A stretch of DNA of 64,000 nucleotides. It comes from Bacillota bacterium (GTDB lineage: Bacteria; Bacillota; DSM-12270; Thermacetogeniales; Thermacetogeniaceae). The notes beneath the pieces are model-generated. The model saw only the letters and a list, made by a program, of their open reading frames with translations. It searched no databases and was not told the DNA's origin. The stretch is from assembly GCA_013177945.1 (NCBI GenBank), contig JABLXW010000011.1, positions 1-64,000 of the forward strand, read 5' to 3'. This document shows positions 26,308-35,872 of this stretch, in pieces. The stretch's first letter is position 1, and each line of letters begins with the position of its first letter. Both the position numbers and the translations under genes were made by a program.

Positions 26308-26595
26308 TTTTTAACCCTCCTCGTACCCAGAAAAGTTTTTTTCCTGCAGGCGGTTTGATTCCCCTCTGGGCCTTTTCAGAAGCACCCTGAAACTCATTTT
26401 TCGCCAATTTTGAAAAGAACGATTTGCTGTTCCGCCACCTTTTCACCCCTCCACCTTGAAATTAATCCAAAACAAAGCTTTTTTCCCAAAAGGAACAGAG
26501 GCCATCCAATTTCTCCCATTTTTGTTGTACTCGTCCACCCGTCAGGGGAGGCGCGAAACGACAAGAGGCGCCCGCAAGTGGCATAAATATCATTG

Positions 26596-26646
26596 AAAAA
26601 TACAACGGGCACTAGCCGGGATTTCGACGCTCCCGGCCCGTGCCCG
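26596..26646 (-). terminator. terminator-like hairpin in module copy 2
   Basis: Minus strand CGGGCAC...CCGGGA / TCCCGG...GTGCCCG, a strong two-part stem, then TTGTATTTTT. It lies between the TCAA tract and the chemoreceptor gene; 26308-26595 holds no recognisable gene. Confidence 0.72.
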
Positions 26647-26696
26647 ATAAAGAAAATGAGCGCTCTGAAATTCTAAAAAAATATTAACAGGTATGA

Positions 26697-26786
<90 letters not shown>

Positions 26787-27008
26787 TGCAAGAAGCGTGC
26801 CAGCCATCAAATGCACCTCTCTCAGCCTGTGAAATTCCAATCAAGTCTGGTTGCCTGCAAAAAAAGCCGGATGTCTCAGAATCTCTCTGGAAATCCCGCA
26901 GAGTGGAAAACTATGCCAGAGATATTTGATTTAGCTTCGACACAAGTCCCTATTTTTCCTGCTGTTGTTCAAAAATTTCACAAAAAATTTAGGATTTAAT
27001 ACCCATTA
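26787..27008 (-). promoter_or_regulatory. sigma-54 promoter and conserved upstream element, copy 2
   Basis: The same 16-base TGGCACG-CTTC-TTGCA element as copy 1 at 26802 to 26787. Over about 220 bp it differs from copy 1 by one missing T (after AATCAAGTCT) and one substitution near the far end, so the two are recent duplicates. The TGTCGAA box is at 26942-26936. Confidence 0.82.
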
Positions 27009-27069
27009 TGTTGCAATCCGGTGGTGGATCAAGGCTGCAGCAGCTCCCTTATTAGCAAAGCGCTTCGCA

Positions 27070-27444
27070 TCAGGGTCTGAGAACGCGCTGGATCACGGCA
27101 AGAAGCTGGTCGGGCTGGAAAGGCTTGACGATCCACCCCGTAGCCCCGGCCTTTTTCCCTTCCTCTTTCTTGTCTGCCTGCGATTCTGTTGTCAGCATCA
27201 GAATTGGAGTGAAGCGGTAGCCCGGCTGGGCGCGCACGGCCTTGATCAGCCCGATACCGTCGAGCTTTGGCATGTTCAGGTCGGTTATCAGAAGGTGAAA
27301 TCTCTCGGAAGCACTCTTTATCTTCCCCAGCGCCTCTTCGCCATCTGAAGCAAGTTCGACCTCGTAGCCGGCCCGCTCGAGAACCAGCTTGACGCTCGTC
27401 CGGACGGTTGCCGAGTCATCCACCGCAAGGATCTTCCTGCCCAT
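27070..27444 (-). CDS. cheY: CheY-like response regulator
   Basis: 124-residue single receiver domain: DDSAT acid pocket, phosphoacceptor Asp in LLITDLNMPKLDG, LTTES and the conserved Lys in VKPF. Last gene of the che operon, with AGGAGG upstream. Phosphorylated by CheA; its target (flagellar motor or another output) cannot be told because no motor genes are in the window. Confidence 0.94.
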   Translation of the reverse strand: MGRKILAVDDSATVRTSVKLVLERAGYEVELASDGEEALGKIKSASERFHLLITDLNMPKLDGIGLIKAVRAQPGYRFTPILMLTTESQADKKEEGKKAGATGWIVKPFQPDQLLAVIQRVLRP

Positions 27445-27462
27445 GCGGAAACCTCCTCGCCC

Positions 27463-28623
27463 TCAAAAAAGTTCCACATTATCCCCGAATTCCTCAAAAA
27501 CCCTGCCAACCCTCTCCTCATTAAGGCACTTCTGCCCCGTCACGACCTCGTGGTGCAGCCTCTCCACCCGTGTCGTGTAAACTTTCTGAATTCGCTCGAG
27601 TATTGAGAAGGCAGAACGCTCGAAATCGCCGCAGGAAATCGCTTCTTCAGCTTCATTGAGCTCGCTGTAAAGCTCTTTCAAGACGCTTCTCACATTGGCG
27701 AGTTTCTGTGTAAAAAGATCCTGAAACTGCAGCGCCTCTACGGCTTTGGTAAGATTCTCTAAAACTTCGCAGAGCTCCATCCTCGCTTTCGTTAAGCCGG
27801 CAACAATAACCTCTACCCCTTTCTCCAGCTCGCGGAGGCCCGATCCGAGGCTCCTTTCGGCCTCCTCTACAAAAACCGCAGCCTGTCTTGCTCTGCTTTC
27901 AAGCTCCCCGGCAAAATCTTCAAACCGGTGGACCTGCAGGTTCAAATGCGCGGCCAGCTCCTCGATGGACTTTACGGATTCGCCCACCATCCCGGTCAAT
28001 TTCTTGATCTCTTCGGCAATCACCATAAAGCCGCGCCCAAGCGAGCCCAACCGCGCTGCTTCGATGCCGGCATTCAGCGCCAGAAGATTTGTCTGGCGCA
28101 GGATGGCCTTAATCCGCGAGGCTGCCTCGCGAAATTGTTCGGTCCGGAAGCTTTCCAGGATCCCCATATAAGTGGTGCTGATCCCGAGAAACTCCGAGAC
28201 TGCGGCCTTGCTCGCATCAACAAGCTGCAGGGCGGACTCCCGGCTTGCCTCGACAAGACTGCCTGCGCTTTTGCCCTGCTCAGAGGCGAGACCGGCAAGC
28301 ATCTCCTGAAGCTGGGCAATCCCGGCGTTTGCCCGCGCCACCATCTCGCCAACGGCGCCTGCCCACCTTTCCCCGGCTTCGTTTATTTCCTCCAGCGCTT
28401 CCCCGATCACCCTTTCCATCACCTGGACCACGCTTCTGGTAACACTTACAAACTTAAGCAACACACTTTCGTCGCTCAGCCCTTCTTCCCGGGGAGCCGG
28501 CCCCGCCTGGTCGCCTCTCTGCCCTGCTCCCTCGCTTTTCTCAAATAAAAGCCTGCTCAAAAGGCGGGCGCCGGCCGCGCCCAGGGCTGCCCCAAACAGA
28601 AAGGCAAATACCAGCGCCGGCAA
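27463..28623 (-). CDS. receptor-like signalling protein with CheZ-like DxxxQ motif
   Basis: 386 residues. One N-terminal membrane segment ([19 protein letters not shown]), then a long helical region with a chemoreceptor-type tip [20 protein letters not shown] and [13 protein letters not shown]. There is no extracellular sensor and no HAMP. Near residue 305 it has [15 protein letters not shown], which matches the CheZ catalytic spacing (Asp-x3-Gln in QDLxxQ). It could therefore combine array docking with CheY-P dephosphorylation (inference). TTG start with GAGGTG upstream. Encoded next to cheY. Confidence 0.8.
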   Translation of the reverse strand: MPALVFAFLFGAALGAAGARLLSRLLFEKSEGAGQRGDQAGPAPREEGLSDESVLLKFVSVTRSVVQVMERVIGEALEEINEAGERWAGAVGEMVARANAGIAQLQEMLAGLASEQGKSAGSLVEASRESALQLVDASKAAVSEFLGISTTYMGILESFRTEQFREAASRIKAILRQTNLLALNAGIEAARLGSLGRGFMVIAEEIKKLTGMVGESVKSIEELAAHLNLQVHRFEDFAGELESRARQAAVFVEEAERSLGSGLRELEKGVEVIVAGLTKARMELCEVLENLTKAVEALQFQDLFTQKLANVRSVLKELYSELNEAEEAISCGDFERSAFSILERIQKVYTTRVERLHHEVVTGQKCLNEERVGRVFEEFGDNVELF

Positions 28624-28624
28624 A

Positions 28625-28882
28625 TCAGAGCACCTCGACTATCTCCAGGAATCTGCGGATCCTGGTGCTCAAAGGTGGGATCACAGAAGCAGAATCGGCC
28701 TCGCGCCAGAAGGCAAAAAGGAGCTGGAAGATGCTGAAGTCGAATTCCTCAAGGTCTCGCAGATCGAGAACAGGGCTCTGAGCGTTTTTTAAATCAAGCA
28801 GAGCGTCTTTGAGCTCAGATGCATCCTCCACAGAAAGGCGGCCGACAAGAGAAAGGGTCTCGCCATTCCTGGCAAGCGGCAT
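28625..28882 (-). CDS. STAS-like domain protein
   Basis: 85 residues with the STAS layout: [22 protein letters not shown] and [21 protein letters not shown]. The usual phosphorylated Ser/Thr after D is absent at the DLEEFD position, as in MlaB-like members. Such small domains couple or scaffold signalling proteins. It lies between cheA and the receptor-like gene. The ATG at 28882 has GAGGTG nine bases upstream. Confidence 0.72.
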   Translation of the reverse strand: MPLARNGETLSLVGRLSVEDASELKDALLDLKNAQSPVLDLRDLEEFDFSIFQLLFAFWREADSASVIPPLSTRIRRFLEIVEVL

Positions 28883-28895
28883 AGTTCCACACACC

Positions 28896-31538
28896 TCAAA
28901 TTATTTCTTTTGGATTGAGAACAAGCAAAACGCTCCCATCAGAAAGAAGAGAGGCGCCGGAGTACAGCCTGATGCCGGCAAGGTCTCCGGGAAGCGGTTT
29001 CAGGAGCACCTCTACTTCCTGGTCGAACGAATCCACAGCAAGACCGATCCCGTCTCTCAAGACCACAACCGAGCGGCTCTCGTGCAGCTTCCCCGGCAGG
29101 CCCAACAGCTCCCTTAAGCAGACTACAGAAATCACCTTCTCCCTCAGGCGAATCATACCCTTCCTGCCAAGGTCCCGGACCTGTTCCGGGCGGAGGCGCA
29201 CGACCTCTCGCACCTCCTCCAGGGGAATCCCGTAAATCCCGTCATCCACCCGCACAACCAGAACCCTGGTGGTGGCAAGAGTAAGCGGAAGCTCCAAACG
29301 GACCGCAAAGCCAGACCCCGGGATATTGGAAATTTCCACATTACCGCCTAAATGATCAACAACCTCCTTCACCACATCCATTCCCACGCCCCGCCCCGAG
29401 AGGTCGCCTGCCTCATCCCGCGTCGAAAAACCCGGATGAAAAATCAGGCGCAAGGCTTCGTCATCGGAAAGCTGCCCGGCCTCTTCTTCCCCGAACAGCC
29501 CTTTCTCAACCGCAGCTTTTCTGAGCCGGCCGGGATCCGCTCCTCTCCCGTCATCAACAACCTCGATAAAGACGCCGGAACCTGCCTGACCTGCCCGCAG
29601 GATCAGCGTGCCCTCGGGATTTTTGCCAAGACTAACCCTCTCCTCAGGCGGCTCGATCCCGTGGTCAAGAGAGTTGCGGACGAGGTGAACCAGGGGTTCA
29701 GAAATTTTTTCCAGCACCGCTTTGTCCAGCTGGGTTTCTTCACCTTCGATGACGAGCTTTACCTTCTTTCCGAGGTTTTTGCTGACGTCCCGGACAAAGC
29801 GCGGGAAGCGCTGGAAAACCTGAGAAACCGGGAGGAGGCGGAAATTCATTGCAAGGTCCTGCAGCTCGCGGCTGATCTGCTCGATCACCTGATGCTTCTC
29901 TTTCAGCTCTCTGGCAGCTTCCGGAACTCCCCAGACGGCTTCAAGCTTCCGCACCAGGTAGGGAAGGCTGTTTTTGGCAATCACCAGCTCTCCGGCAAGC
30001 TCAAAAAGCCTCTCCACGCGCGCCTCCTCAACGCGGAGAAACCTCCTCTTGCCCCGAATCCCCGGCACCGGAGCGCCAGGGACCTGGATCTCGGAGGCCG
30101 GAAAAACCTCGCTGCCGGCCCCGTTTTCACCTCTTAACTCCGCCTCGAGAAGGTCTACTATTTTAAGAAGAGAGTCCCAATCGCGATCCGGAAGAAGCCG
30201 GCACCTCTCGGCAACATCACCACGCCCCAGAGCCAGGGCAACAGATGAGAGCACGCGGCGGAGCGAAGGCTCCGTGAGGCCCTCCCGGCCCCTGTTCAAA
30301 GAGAGACAAAGCCTTTGCTGGCGCAAGATCTCTCCCAAGATCTCCTTTCTCTCCCCGGACAGGACTCCGATTGCCTCTTTTTCCGCCCCATCCCCGTCAC
30401 CTTCGGAGCCGGCAAAGACAGCCTCCAGGACCTGGTTCATCATATTCAAGGCTTCTTTTAGCTTCGGCTCCGATTCATCTTCAACCCCGCGGCAAACGCA
30501 ATCCCAGAGCGCCCAGGCAAAAACGCACAGAGCGAAGACAACGCGGCGGCTGGGAGCGTGGTAGTAGGTCTCTCCGGCAGCCTGAAAAACCGTCTCCTTT
30601 AACCGGGAAGCTCTCTCTATAAGCGGCGCTTCCCCGGCGGCGCCGCGGGAAAGAGAGTGCTGCAGCTCGCGCAAAATGCTTCTGATGCGATTGACATATT
30701 CACCAACCACCCTCTGCACGCCAACCCGCGCTCCTTCGCTCAAGTCGAGATCTGGCACGATGTTTTCAAAGCTGATTTCCCGGATCAAGACGAAGTTCCG
30801 GTCGGGATCGAGAAACTCCACAATTTCCTCGAGCTCGCGGGCCTTCCCTGGCGCCTTTCTGATGTAGATCTCAAACCACATGTAGGCGCGTTCGGGATCG
30901 ATTTGTTCAAGAGAAGGGAGCTCCCCGGCATGGCGAACAAACTCAAGAGGCTCCCCCGCTTCCAGGAAATCTTCGATGATGAGGAGGGGGTCCTGGCCGG
31001 TGAAGAAAATCTCGGGGTCAAATCTCAACACAACCTGGTAGACGCTGTAAACCCCTTCTTCAATGGAGTCAAAAATCTTTTTCCAGGACTCGGGAGCAAG
31101 CTTCAGCAGATACTCATGCGCTGCCCCGGGTGGGAAAGAGGCGGCCTCGACCGGAACCCCTGAGACCTTGCTTAAACCAGAAAGCATGGCCAGGACCTCC
31201 GCGTGCCTCCTCTTGTCCCCTGCCCTTCCTGCAGCAAAGGCAGCTACAAGCTCTTTCACGTAGTCGAATCCCTGAAAGAGAATATCGGCGAGTTCGCTGG
31301 TGAAGGCCCGATCACCGGAAATGATCTTTTCCAGCAGTTCTTCAAGAAGATGGGTTACCTCAGAAATCTGAGAGGCCCCCACAAGGCCGGCGGCCCCCTT
31401 GAGGGTGTGGGCGCACCGGAAGAGTTCTCTTAACGCTCCTTCATTCTCCGGGTTTCTTTCCAGGGCGAGGACAAGGTCGCTCAAATCCTCCAGCAAGTCG
31501 TTAGCCTCTTCGAGGAAGCCGGCCACCAGATCACTCAC
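28896..31538 (-). CDS. cheA: chemotaxis histidine kinase CheA
   Basis: About 880 residues, longer than the usual 650-700. HPt domain with phospho-His in CAHTLKGAAGLVG (about residue 44); dimerisation, HATPase (N box HLVRNSLDHGIE, G1 VVDDGRGAD, G2 SGRGVGMDVVKE) and a C-terminal CheW-like domain. Between HPt and kinase is about 350 residues of extra sequence (including YLLKLAPESWKKIFDSIEEG) in place of a normal P2 domain. GTG at 31538 is chosen (GGGGAGG upstream), overlapping the preceding regulator stop by 8 bp. It phosphorylates the CheY proteins and CheB encoded nearby. Confidence 0.95.
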   Translation of the reverse strand: MSDLVAGFLEEANDLLEDLSDLVLALERNPENEGALRELFRCAHTLKGAAGLVGASQISEVTHLLEELLEKIISGDRAFTSELADILFQGFDYVKELVAAFAAGRAGDKRRHAEVLAMLSGLSKVSGVPVEAASFPPGAAHEYLLKLAPESWKKIFDSIEEGVYSVYQVVLRFDPEIFFTGQDPLLIIEDFLEAGEPLEFVRHAGELPSLEQIDPERAYMWFEIYIRKAPGKARELEEIVEFLDPDRNFVLIREISFENIVPDLDLSEGARVGVQRVVGEYVNRIRSILRELQHSLSRGAAGEAPLIERASRLKETVFQAAGETYYHAPSRRVVFALCVFAWALWDCVCRGVEDESEPKLKEALNMMNQVLEAVFAGSEGDGDGAEKEAIGVLSGERKEILGEILRQQRLCLSLNRGREGLTEPSLRRVLSSVALALGRGDVAERCRLLPDRDWDSLLKIVDLLEAELRGENGAGSEVFPASEIQVPGAPVPGIRGKRRFLRVEEARVERLFELAGELVIAKNSLPYLVRKLEAVWGVPEAARELKEKHQVIEQISRELQDLAMNFRLLPVSQVFQRFPRFVRDVSKNLGKKVKLVIEGEETQLDKAVLEKISEPLVHLVRNSLDHGIEPPEERVSLGKNPEGTLILRAGQAGSGVFIEVVDDGRGADPGRLRKAAVEKGLFGEEEAGQLSDDEALRLIFHPGFSTRDEAGDLSGRGVGMDVVKEVVDHLGGNVEISNIPGSGFAVRLELPLTLATTRVLVVRVDDGIYGIPLEEVREVVRLRPEQVRDLGRKGMIRLREKVISVVCLRELLGLPGKLHESRSVVVLRDGIGLAVDSFDQEVEVLLKPLPGDLAGIRLYSGASLLSDGSVLLVLNPKEII

Positions 31539-31914
31539 CGGACACAACCTCCCCGGTCAAAATGAGACAAACCTCGGCTAAGGCCTGCGGGGCCACAGGC
31601 TTTACGAAGTGAACGTTGGCTCCGGCGCAGAGACTCATCTTCAGGTCGGTGTAGGTTCTTTCAGAGGAGATTACGACAGCAGGAACGGCTGCCAGCTCGG
31701 GATTCGCCCGCACCTCTCTGAGGAAATCGAGGCCTGTTCCCTTCGTCATGTTGATATCCACCAGGTAAATGTCGAACTCCCCCTGCAAAGCCTTTTCTAT
31801 GGCCTCGCACCCGTTCACTGCCTCTGCTGCAGTAAATCCGACCGACTCCAAGACTTTTCTGTGGTAGCTCCGCACTGTTGAAGAATCATCGACAATAAGA
31901 ACTCTCCTCCCCAT
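31531..31914 (-). CDS. second CheY-like response regulator
   Basis: 127-residue receiver domain: DDSSTVRSYHRK, Asp in YLVDINMTKGTG, VVISSERT and VKPVAP. It immediately precedes and overlaps cheA. With the other CheY and CheB receivers it gives CheA at least three possible phosphoryl targets; this one may act as a phosphate sink or an adaptation element (inference). Confidence 0.92.
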   Translation of the reverse strand: MGRRVLIVDDSSTVRSYHRKVLESVGFTAAEAVNGCEAIEKALQGEFDIYLVDINMTKGTGLDFLREVRANPELAAVPAVVISSERTYTDLKMSLCAGANVHFVKPVAPQALAEVCLILTGEVVSGE

Positions 31915-31924
31915 CCCAAGAACC

Positions 31925-32758
31925 TCACTTCTGGTAGATAATGGCGTTTTTAAACTTTCTGATCCGAAAAATCGGCGAAATCCTGCTCATCGACTCGGAA
32001 TGCCCGAGAAAAATGAAGCCGCCGGGGCGGAGTGATTCGTAGAAAAGGAGGGCAACTTCGCGCCTTGACCTCTCGTCGAAATAAATGAGCACATTCCGGC
32101 AGAAGATGGCGTCGAAGCCCTGCATCTCGCGCATCCGGGCGCGGTCGCGCAGGTTGAGCTGATAAAAACGCACTTTCTTCTTGAGGTCCGGGAAAACGTG
32201 GTAGCTTCCGCCACGCCATGCAAGGTATTTTTCAAGATAGGGAAGAGGCATTTCCCTGACGGCGCGCTCCTCGTATACCCCCCTCCTGGCCTTTTGGAGG
32301 GCATCCGTATTGATGTCGGTAGCATGCACTTCAAACTCGCAGCTTTCAGAATCCAGCATTTCCTGCAAGATGATGGCCAGAGTGTAGGCCTCCTCGCCGG
32401 TAGAACAGCCTGCAGACCAGATCCTGATCTTCCGGGCCTCAGCGCGGGCGCCGAATAAAATCTCCGGAAGCACCTCTTCAGCAAAGCACTTCAGCTGGTC
32501 GTACTCTCTGAAAAAGTACGTCTCGTTTACGGTAAGCAGGTTCACCAGGGCCTGGAACTCCGTTTCTAAAGGGTCGCTGCGCAGGAAGTGGAAGTATTCC
32601 CGGAACTCCCCGCGGCCCACAAGGCGCATGCGTTCAAAAACGCGCTTTTCTACATAGTAGCGCTTGCTCTCGTCGTAGAAGATGCCTGTTTTGCGCCAGA
32701 TGTAGTCCGTAAGCCGGGCAAATTCATCTTTCGAAATGGTGAAGGAGTCATTCTTCAC
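31925..32758 (-). CDS. cheR: chemoreceptor glutamate methyltransferase CheR
   Basis: 277 residues: N-terminal helical domain (FARLTDYIWRKTGIFYDESK), VNLLTVNETYFFREYDQL, the SAM site RIWSAGCSTGEEAYTLAI and FDAIFCRNVLIYFD. It methylates receptor glutamates in adaptation. The GTG start at 32758 shares a base with the HEAT gene stop; the open frame continues upstream but is not used. Preceded by GGGGGTAA. Confidence 0.95.
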   Translation of the reverse strand: MKNDSFTISKDEFARLTDYIWRKTGIFYDESKRYYVEKRVFERMRLVGRGEFREYFHFLRSDPLETEFQALVNLLTVNETYFFREYDQLKCFAEEVLPEILFGARAEARKIRIWSAGCSTGEEAYTLAIILQEMLDSESCEFEVHATDINTDALQKARRGVYEERAVREMPLPYLEKYLAWRGGSYHVFPDLKKKVRFYQLNLRDRARMREMQGFDAIFCRNVLIYFDERSRREVALLFYESLRPGGFIFLGHSESMSRISPIFRIRKFKNAIIYQK

Positions 32759-33330
32759 TAATTTACCCCCATTTTCGAGAGAGCAGTCTCCACAGCAAAA
32801 TCCAGATAAGGACTGGAAAAGCGGGAACGCGCCTGACAGATCGCCTCCCTGTCTTGGGAGGAACCGCCAAGTTCTCCTAAATACTCCACCGCGCTCCCCA
32901 CTACGTTCACGTCTGGATCTCTCAGCACAACCTCGCGGAGCAGGGGTAAGGCGCCGGAGAAGTGCCCCTCCCCAACTACTCTCACGGCAAGAAGGCGGAC
33001 ATCGGGATCCGGGTCGCAAAGCAGCGCCCTGACCACGTGCTCCGCTTTATCCCCTAACTCCTGGAGAATTTCCGCGGCAGCGTTTCTGACGTAAGCATTG
33101 CTGCTCCTGAGGAGCCTCGCTGCTTCCTCGCCCACCTCCGCCGTTCCAATGCGGCAAAGAGACACAAGGCAGGCCTCCTGAACGGCGCGGCACTCGTCGC
33201 TTGCGAGGCGGGAGACAAGACCGCTGACAGCTTCAAATGTAGGGTAGTCACCCAGCTCCTCCGCCGCCCGCAGCCTCTCCGCCGCGTCCCGGCTCTCAAG
33301 CAAACCCAGGAGCTCCTTTAGATCTCTCAA
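32758..33330 (-). CDS. HEAT-repeat protein in the che operon
   Basis: 190 residues of four or five short helical repeats (AERLRAAEELGDYP, AVQEACLVSLCRIG, YVRNAAAEILQELGD, DVRLLAVRVVGEG, NVVGSAVEYLGELGG). A protein-protein scaffold without a catalytic motif. The TTG at 33330 has GGGGAGG upstream and overlaps cheB by 35 bp. HEAT proteins next to CheB/CheR are sometimes seen in non-flagellar chemosensory systems (family knowledge). Confidence 0.85.
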   Translation of the reverse strand: MRDLKELLGLLESRDAAERLRAAEELGDYPTFEAVSGLVSRLASDECRAVQEACLVSLCRIGTAEVGEEAARLLRSSNAYVRNAAAEILQELGDKAEHVVRALLCDPDPDVRLLAVRVVGEGHFSGALPLLREVVLRDPDVNVVGSAVEYLGELGGSSQDREAICQARSRFSSPYLDFAVETALSKMGVN

Positions 33331-34399
33331 GCTTCCTCCCCTCCACCGCATCCACAATCAACCTGGGGATTTCATAGGCGGGCGCCAGGACCTCTGCCCC
33401 GCCGCGCTCCCAAACCTCGCGGGGCATCCCCCAAACAACGGCCGTTTCTTCGGACTCGGCGATGATGCGGCCCCCTCCCCTCTTAATCAAAGCCATTTCA
33501 TCCGCGCCGTCACTTCCCATTCCGGTGAGCATCACCCCGACGATTTGATCATCTTTCATAAGCTGGCGCAGGCTCTGGAGGGTAACTCCCACCGAAGGAA
33601 CGTACAGAGAGCCGCGGGGCTCCCGGGAGAGGCGCACCACCAGCTCCTTTTTTCCCGCCCCCCGGCTGAATTTCAGGTGATAGCCCCCGCGCGCCACCAC
33701 AATCAACCCTCTCGTAAGGAGCTCCCCATCTTCGGCCTCTTTCACATGCAGGGCGCAGGTTTCATTGAGGCGTGAAGCAAAGTACCTGGTAAAGCCTTCA
33801 GGCATGTGCTGGACAACCACCACCGGAGCAGGAAGATCTCCCGGTAGTTGGGGCAGGACTTCGCCAAGGGTCTTCGGCCCCCCTGTTGAAACCCCGATAA
33901 CAACAACCTTTTCGAACGAAGCCCCCGGAGAAACTGATGATTTTCGGGGGGCAGCAGCACGCTGCCGCCCCGAAACCGGCACGCGGCTCTTCACCTTTGC
34001 TCGCGCCGCGGCTCTCACCTTTCTCCTGATTTCTTCGCCCACCTGGTCGATGCCCAGGGAAACCGTTCCCTCAGGCTTCGCGACGCACTCCACCGCTCCA
34101 AGCTCAAATGCCTCGAAAGTGGCCAGCGCCCCCCGCTGGGTGAGAGAAGAAATGACCACCACAGGGCAAGGGGCGGTGTGCATGATATACTGGAGGGCGG
34201 TAAGTCCGTCCATTTTGGGCATATTCAAGTCAAGAGTGATTACATCGGGTCTCAGTGCAAGGTTCTTTTCTACAGCTTCTTCTCCGTCCCGCGCCATCTC
34301 GACAACTTCGAGGCCGGGGTCTTCCTCGAGGATCTTCCTGAGGTACTTCCTCATAAGGGCAGAGTCGTCAACCACCAGAACTCTGATCCGTCTCTTCAC
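33296..34399 (-). CDS. cheB: receptor methylesterase and deamidase CheB
   Basis: 367 residues: receiver domain (DDSALMRKYLRK, Asp in VITLDLNMPKMDG, KPEG) and catalytic domain with Ser in GVSTGGPKTL, His in QHMPEGFTRYF and Asp in GMGSDGADEM. It removes methyl groups added by CheR. The GTG start follows GAGAGGTTTC and overlaps the CheW gene by 32 bp. Confidence 0.96.
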   Translation of the reverse strand: MKRRIRVLVVDDSALMRKYLRKILEEDPGLEVVEMARDGEEAVEKNLALRPDVITLDLNMPKMDGLTALQYIMHTAPCPVVVISSLTQRGALATFEAFELGAVECVAKPEGTVSLGIDQVGEEIRRKVRAAARAKVKSRVPVSGRQRAAAPRKSSVSPGASFEKVVVIGVSTGGPKTLGEVLPQLPGDLPAPVVVVQHMPEGFTRYFASRLNETCALHVKEAEDGELLTRGLIVVARGGYHLKFSRGAGKKELVVRLSREPRGSLYVPSVGVTLQSLRQLMKDDQIVGVMLTGMGSDGADEMALIKRGGGRIIAESEETAVVWGMPREVWERGGAEVLAPAYEIPRLIVDAVEGRKLERSKGAPGFA

Positions 34400-35861
34400 G
34401 AAACCTCTCTAATTCGCTCCTTTCCTCTTTGTTAAGGAGGCGCAAAAGGTCAAGCAGAATCAGGATGCGCTCCCCCCGACGCGCCTTCCCGATCCCGCTC
34501 AAAAAACCGGTGTCATCAGACTCCAGGAAGACCTCGGGAACCTGTTCAACATCCCGCCGGGGGATCTTCAGGACTTCGCGCACCGCATCAACAATCAGCC
34601 CCGTCCTGGTATCACCGAGGTCGACCACGACGATCCTGTGCGCCTCGCTCCTGCTTTGCTTCTCCAACCCGAAGCGTGTGCGCAGGTCGACAACAGGGAT
34701 CACCTGCCCTCTGATGTTGACAACTCCTTCGATAAACTCCGGTGCTTTGGGAACGGCAAAGATTTGGGGAACCCTGATGATTTCCTGCACCTGGGAGATG
34801 GGGGCGCCGTATTCCTCCCCTGCAAGCAAAAAAGTGACATACTGGTCCTCGTCATTCCCCAGGTCCTGGCTCTCCTGGGCTTCGGCTTCCTGATCCTGAT
34901 CGAACACCGCGGACTCGAAGCCCGAGGCGGCACTGAACAGTTTCCCGGCATCAAGGATGTTCACGAGCCTCTCTTCGCCGAGCTTGCACACTCCGCTGAT
35001 AAACTCCGAGTCCTTCGTTCTGAGGAGGGCGGGAACAGGTTCGATCTGCTTTTCAGACACCCGGAGAACCTCCGAAACGCTGTCAACGGCAAAACCGGCG
35101 GTGATTCTCCTCAGATCGTTGACGAGGTTTACCACAACAACGCGGCACCGCTCGTCAAGCTCCCCATCACCCATGCCAAGCAGGCTTCCCAGGCGAACGA
35201 GAGGAAGGAGCTTCCCCCTTAAGGTGGCCACTCCCTCGCAGTAGTCGGGGGCGCCGGGCACCTTGCTGATCGTCTTGGGAAGGTGCAAAATCTCCTGCAC
35301 ATCCATGATGTCAATGGCGTATTCTTCGTCCCTCACGCGAAAGCTGACAAACTGGCGCTCCTGGCCCTGGTCGCCTTCCAATCTTTCCCGGACATCCCCC
35401 GAGGCAGCGCGTCGCGCCACCGCCCCGGTTCTTTTCTCAAGGCGCGGAAAAAGCCGGGCCACATTGACTACCAGCACCAGGGCATCTTCTTCTCCTGTTT
35501 TAGCTACTCCCTCAACGAACTCGTCGCGCCCTGCTTCCCTGGCCTCGATATCCTTGAGGGCCACAGTCACGACATCAGAAACGCGGTCCACAACAAATCC
35601 CAGTTTTCTTCCTTGATAGTCGACCACGATGACGCGGCTCGCTTCGTCAAAGTCCCTCCGCTCGAGGCCAAAACGCACCCTGCTGTTCACCACGGTGAGG
35701 ATCGTGCCCCTAAGGTTGGCCAGGCCTTCTACATAAGGAGGGGCAAGAGGCGTCTTTGTCAGTGCAGGCATTCTGATAATTTCCTGCACAAATTCAATGT
35801 CAACCCCGTATTTCTCCTTGCCAAGGTAAAAGGAAACAAACTGCCTGGTTTCATCTGCCAT
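34368..35861 (-). CDS. coupling protein with three tandem CheW domains
   Basis: 497 residues made of three CheW domains (about 5-145, 165-310, 338-485). Each starts with the same pattern: QFVSFYLGKEKYGVDI, QFVSFRVRDEEYAIDI and QYVTFLLAGEEYGAPI, followed by VQEI and a VEG/NLRG- or VNIRG-type motif. A single CheW links one receptor to one CheA; three in one chain could bridge several partners. It is the only CheW in this operon. Acidic linkers join the domains. Confidence 0.95.
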   Translation of the reverse strand: MADETRQFVSFYLGKEKYGVDIEFVQEIIRMPALTKTPLAPPYVEGLANLRGTILTVVNSRVRFGLERRDFDEASRVIVVDYQGRKLGFVVDRVSDVVTVALKDIEAREAGRDEFVEGVAKTGEEDALVLVVNVARLFPRLEKRTGAVARRAASGDVRERLEGDQGQERQFVSFRVRDEEYAIDIMDVQEILHLPKTISKVPGAPDYCEGVATLRGKLLPLVRLGSLLGMGDGELDERCRVVVVNLVNDLRRITAGFAVDSVSEVLRVSEKQIEPVPALLRTKDSEFISGVCKLGEERLVNILDAGKLFSAASGFESAVFDQDQEAEAQESQDLGNDEDQYVTFLLAGEEYGAPISQVQEIIRVPQIFAVPKAPEFIEGVVNIRGQVIPVVDLRTRFGLEKQSRSEAHRIVVVDLGDTRTGLIVDAVREVLKIPRRDVEQVPEVFLESDDTGFLSGIGKARRGERILILLDLLRLLNKEERSELERFREETDQSSGG

Positions 35862-35872
35862 CGGGGACCCCC

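Noticed and set aside
26394-26612. 72-codon open frame between MCP and module copy 2
   Set aside because: No recognisable domain, no ribosome site, and it overlaps the terminator-like stem.
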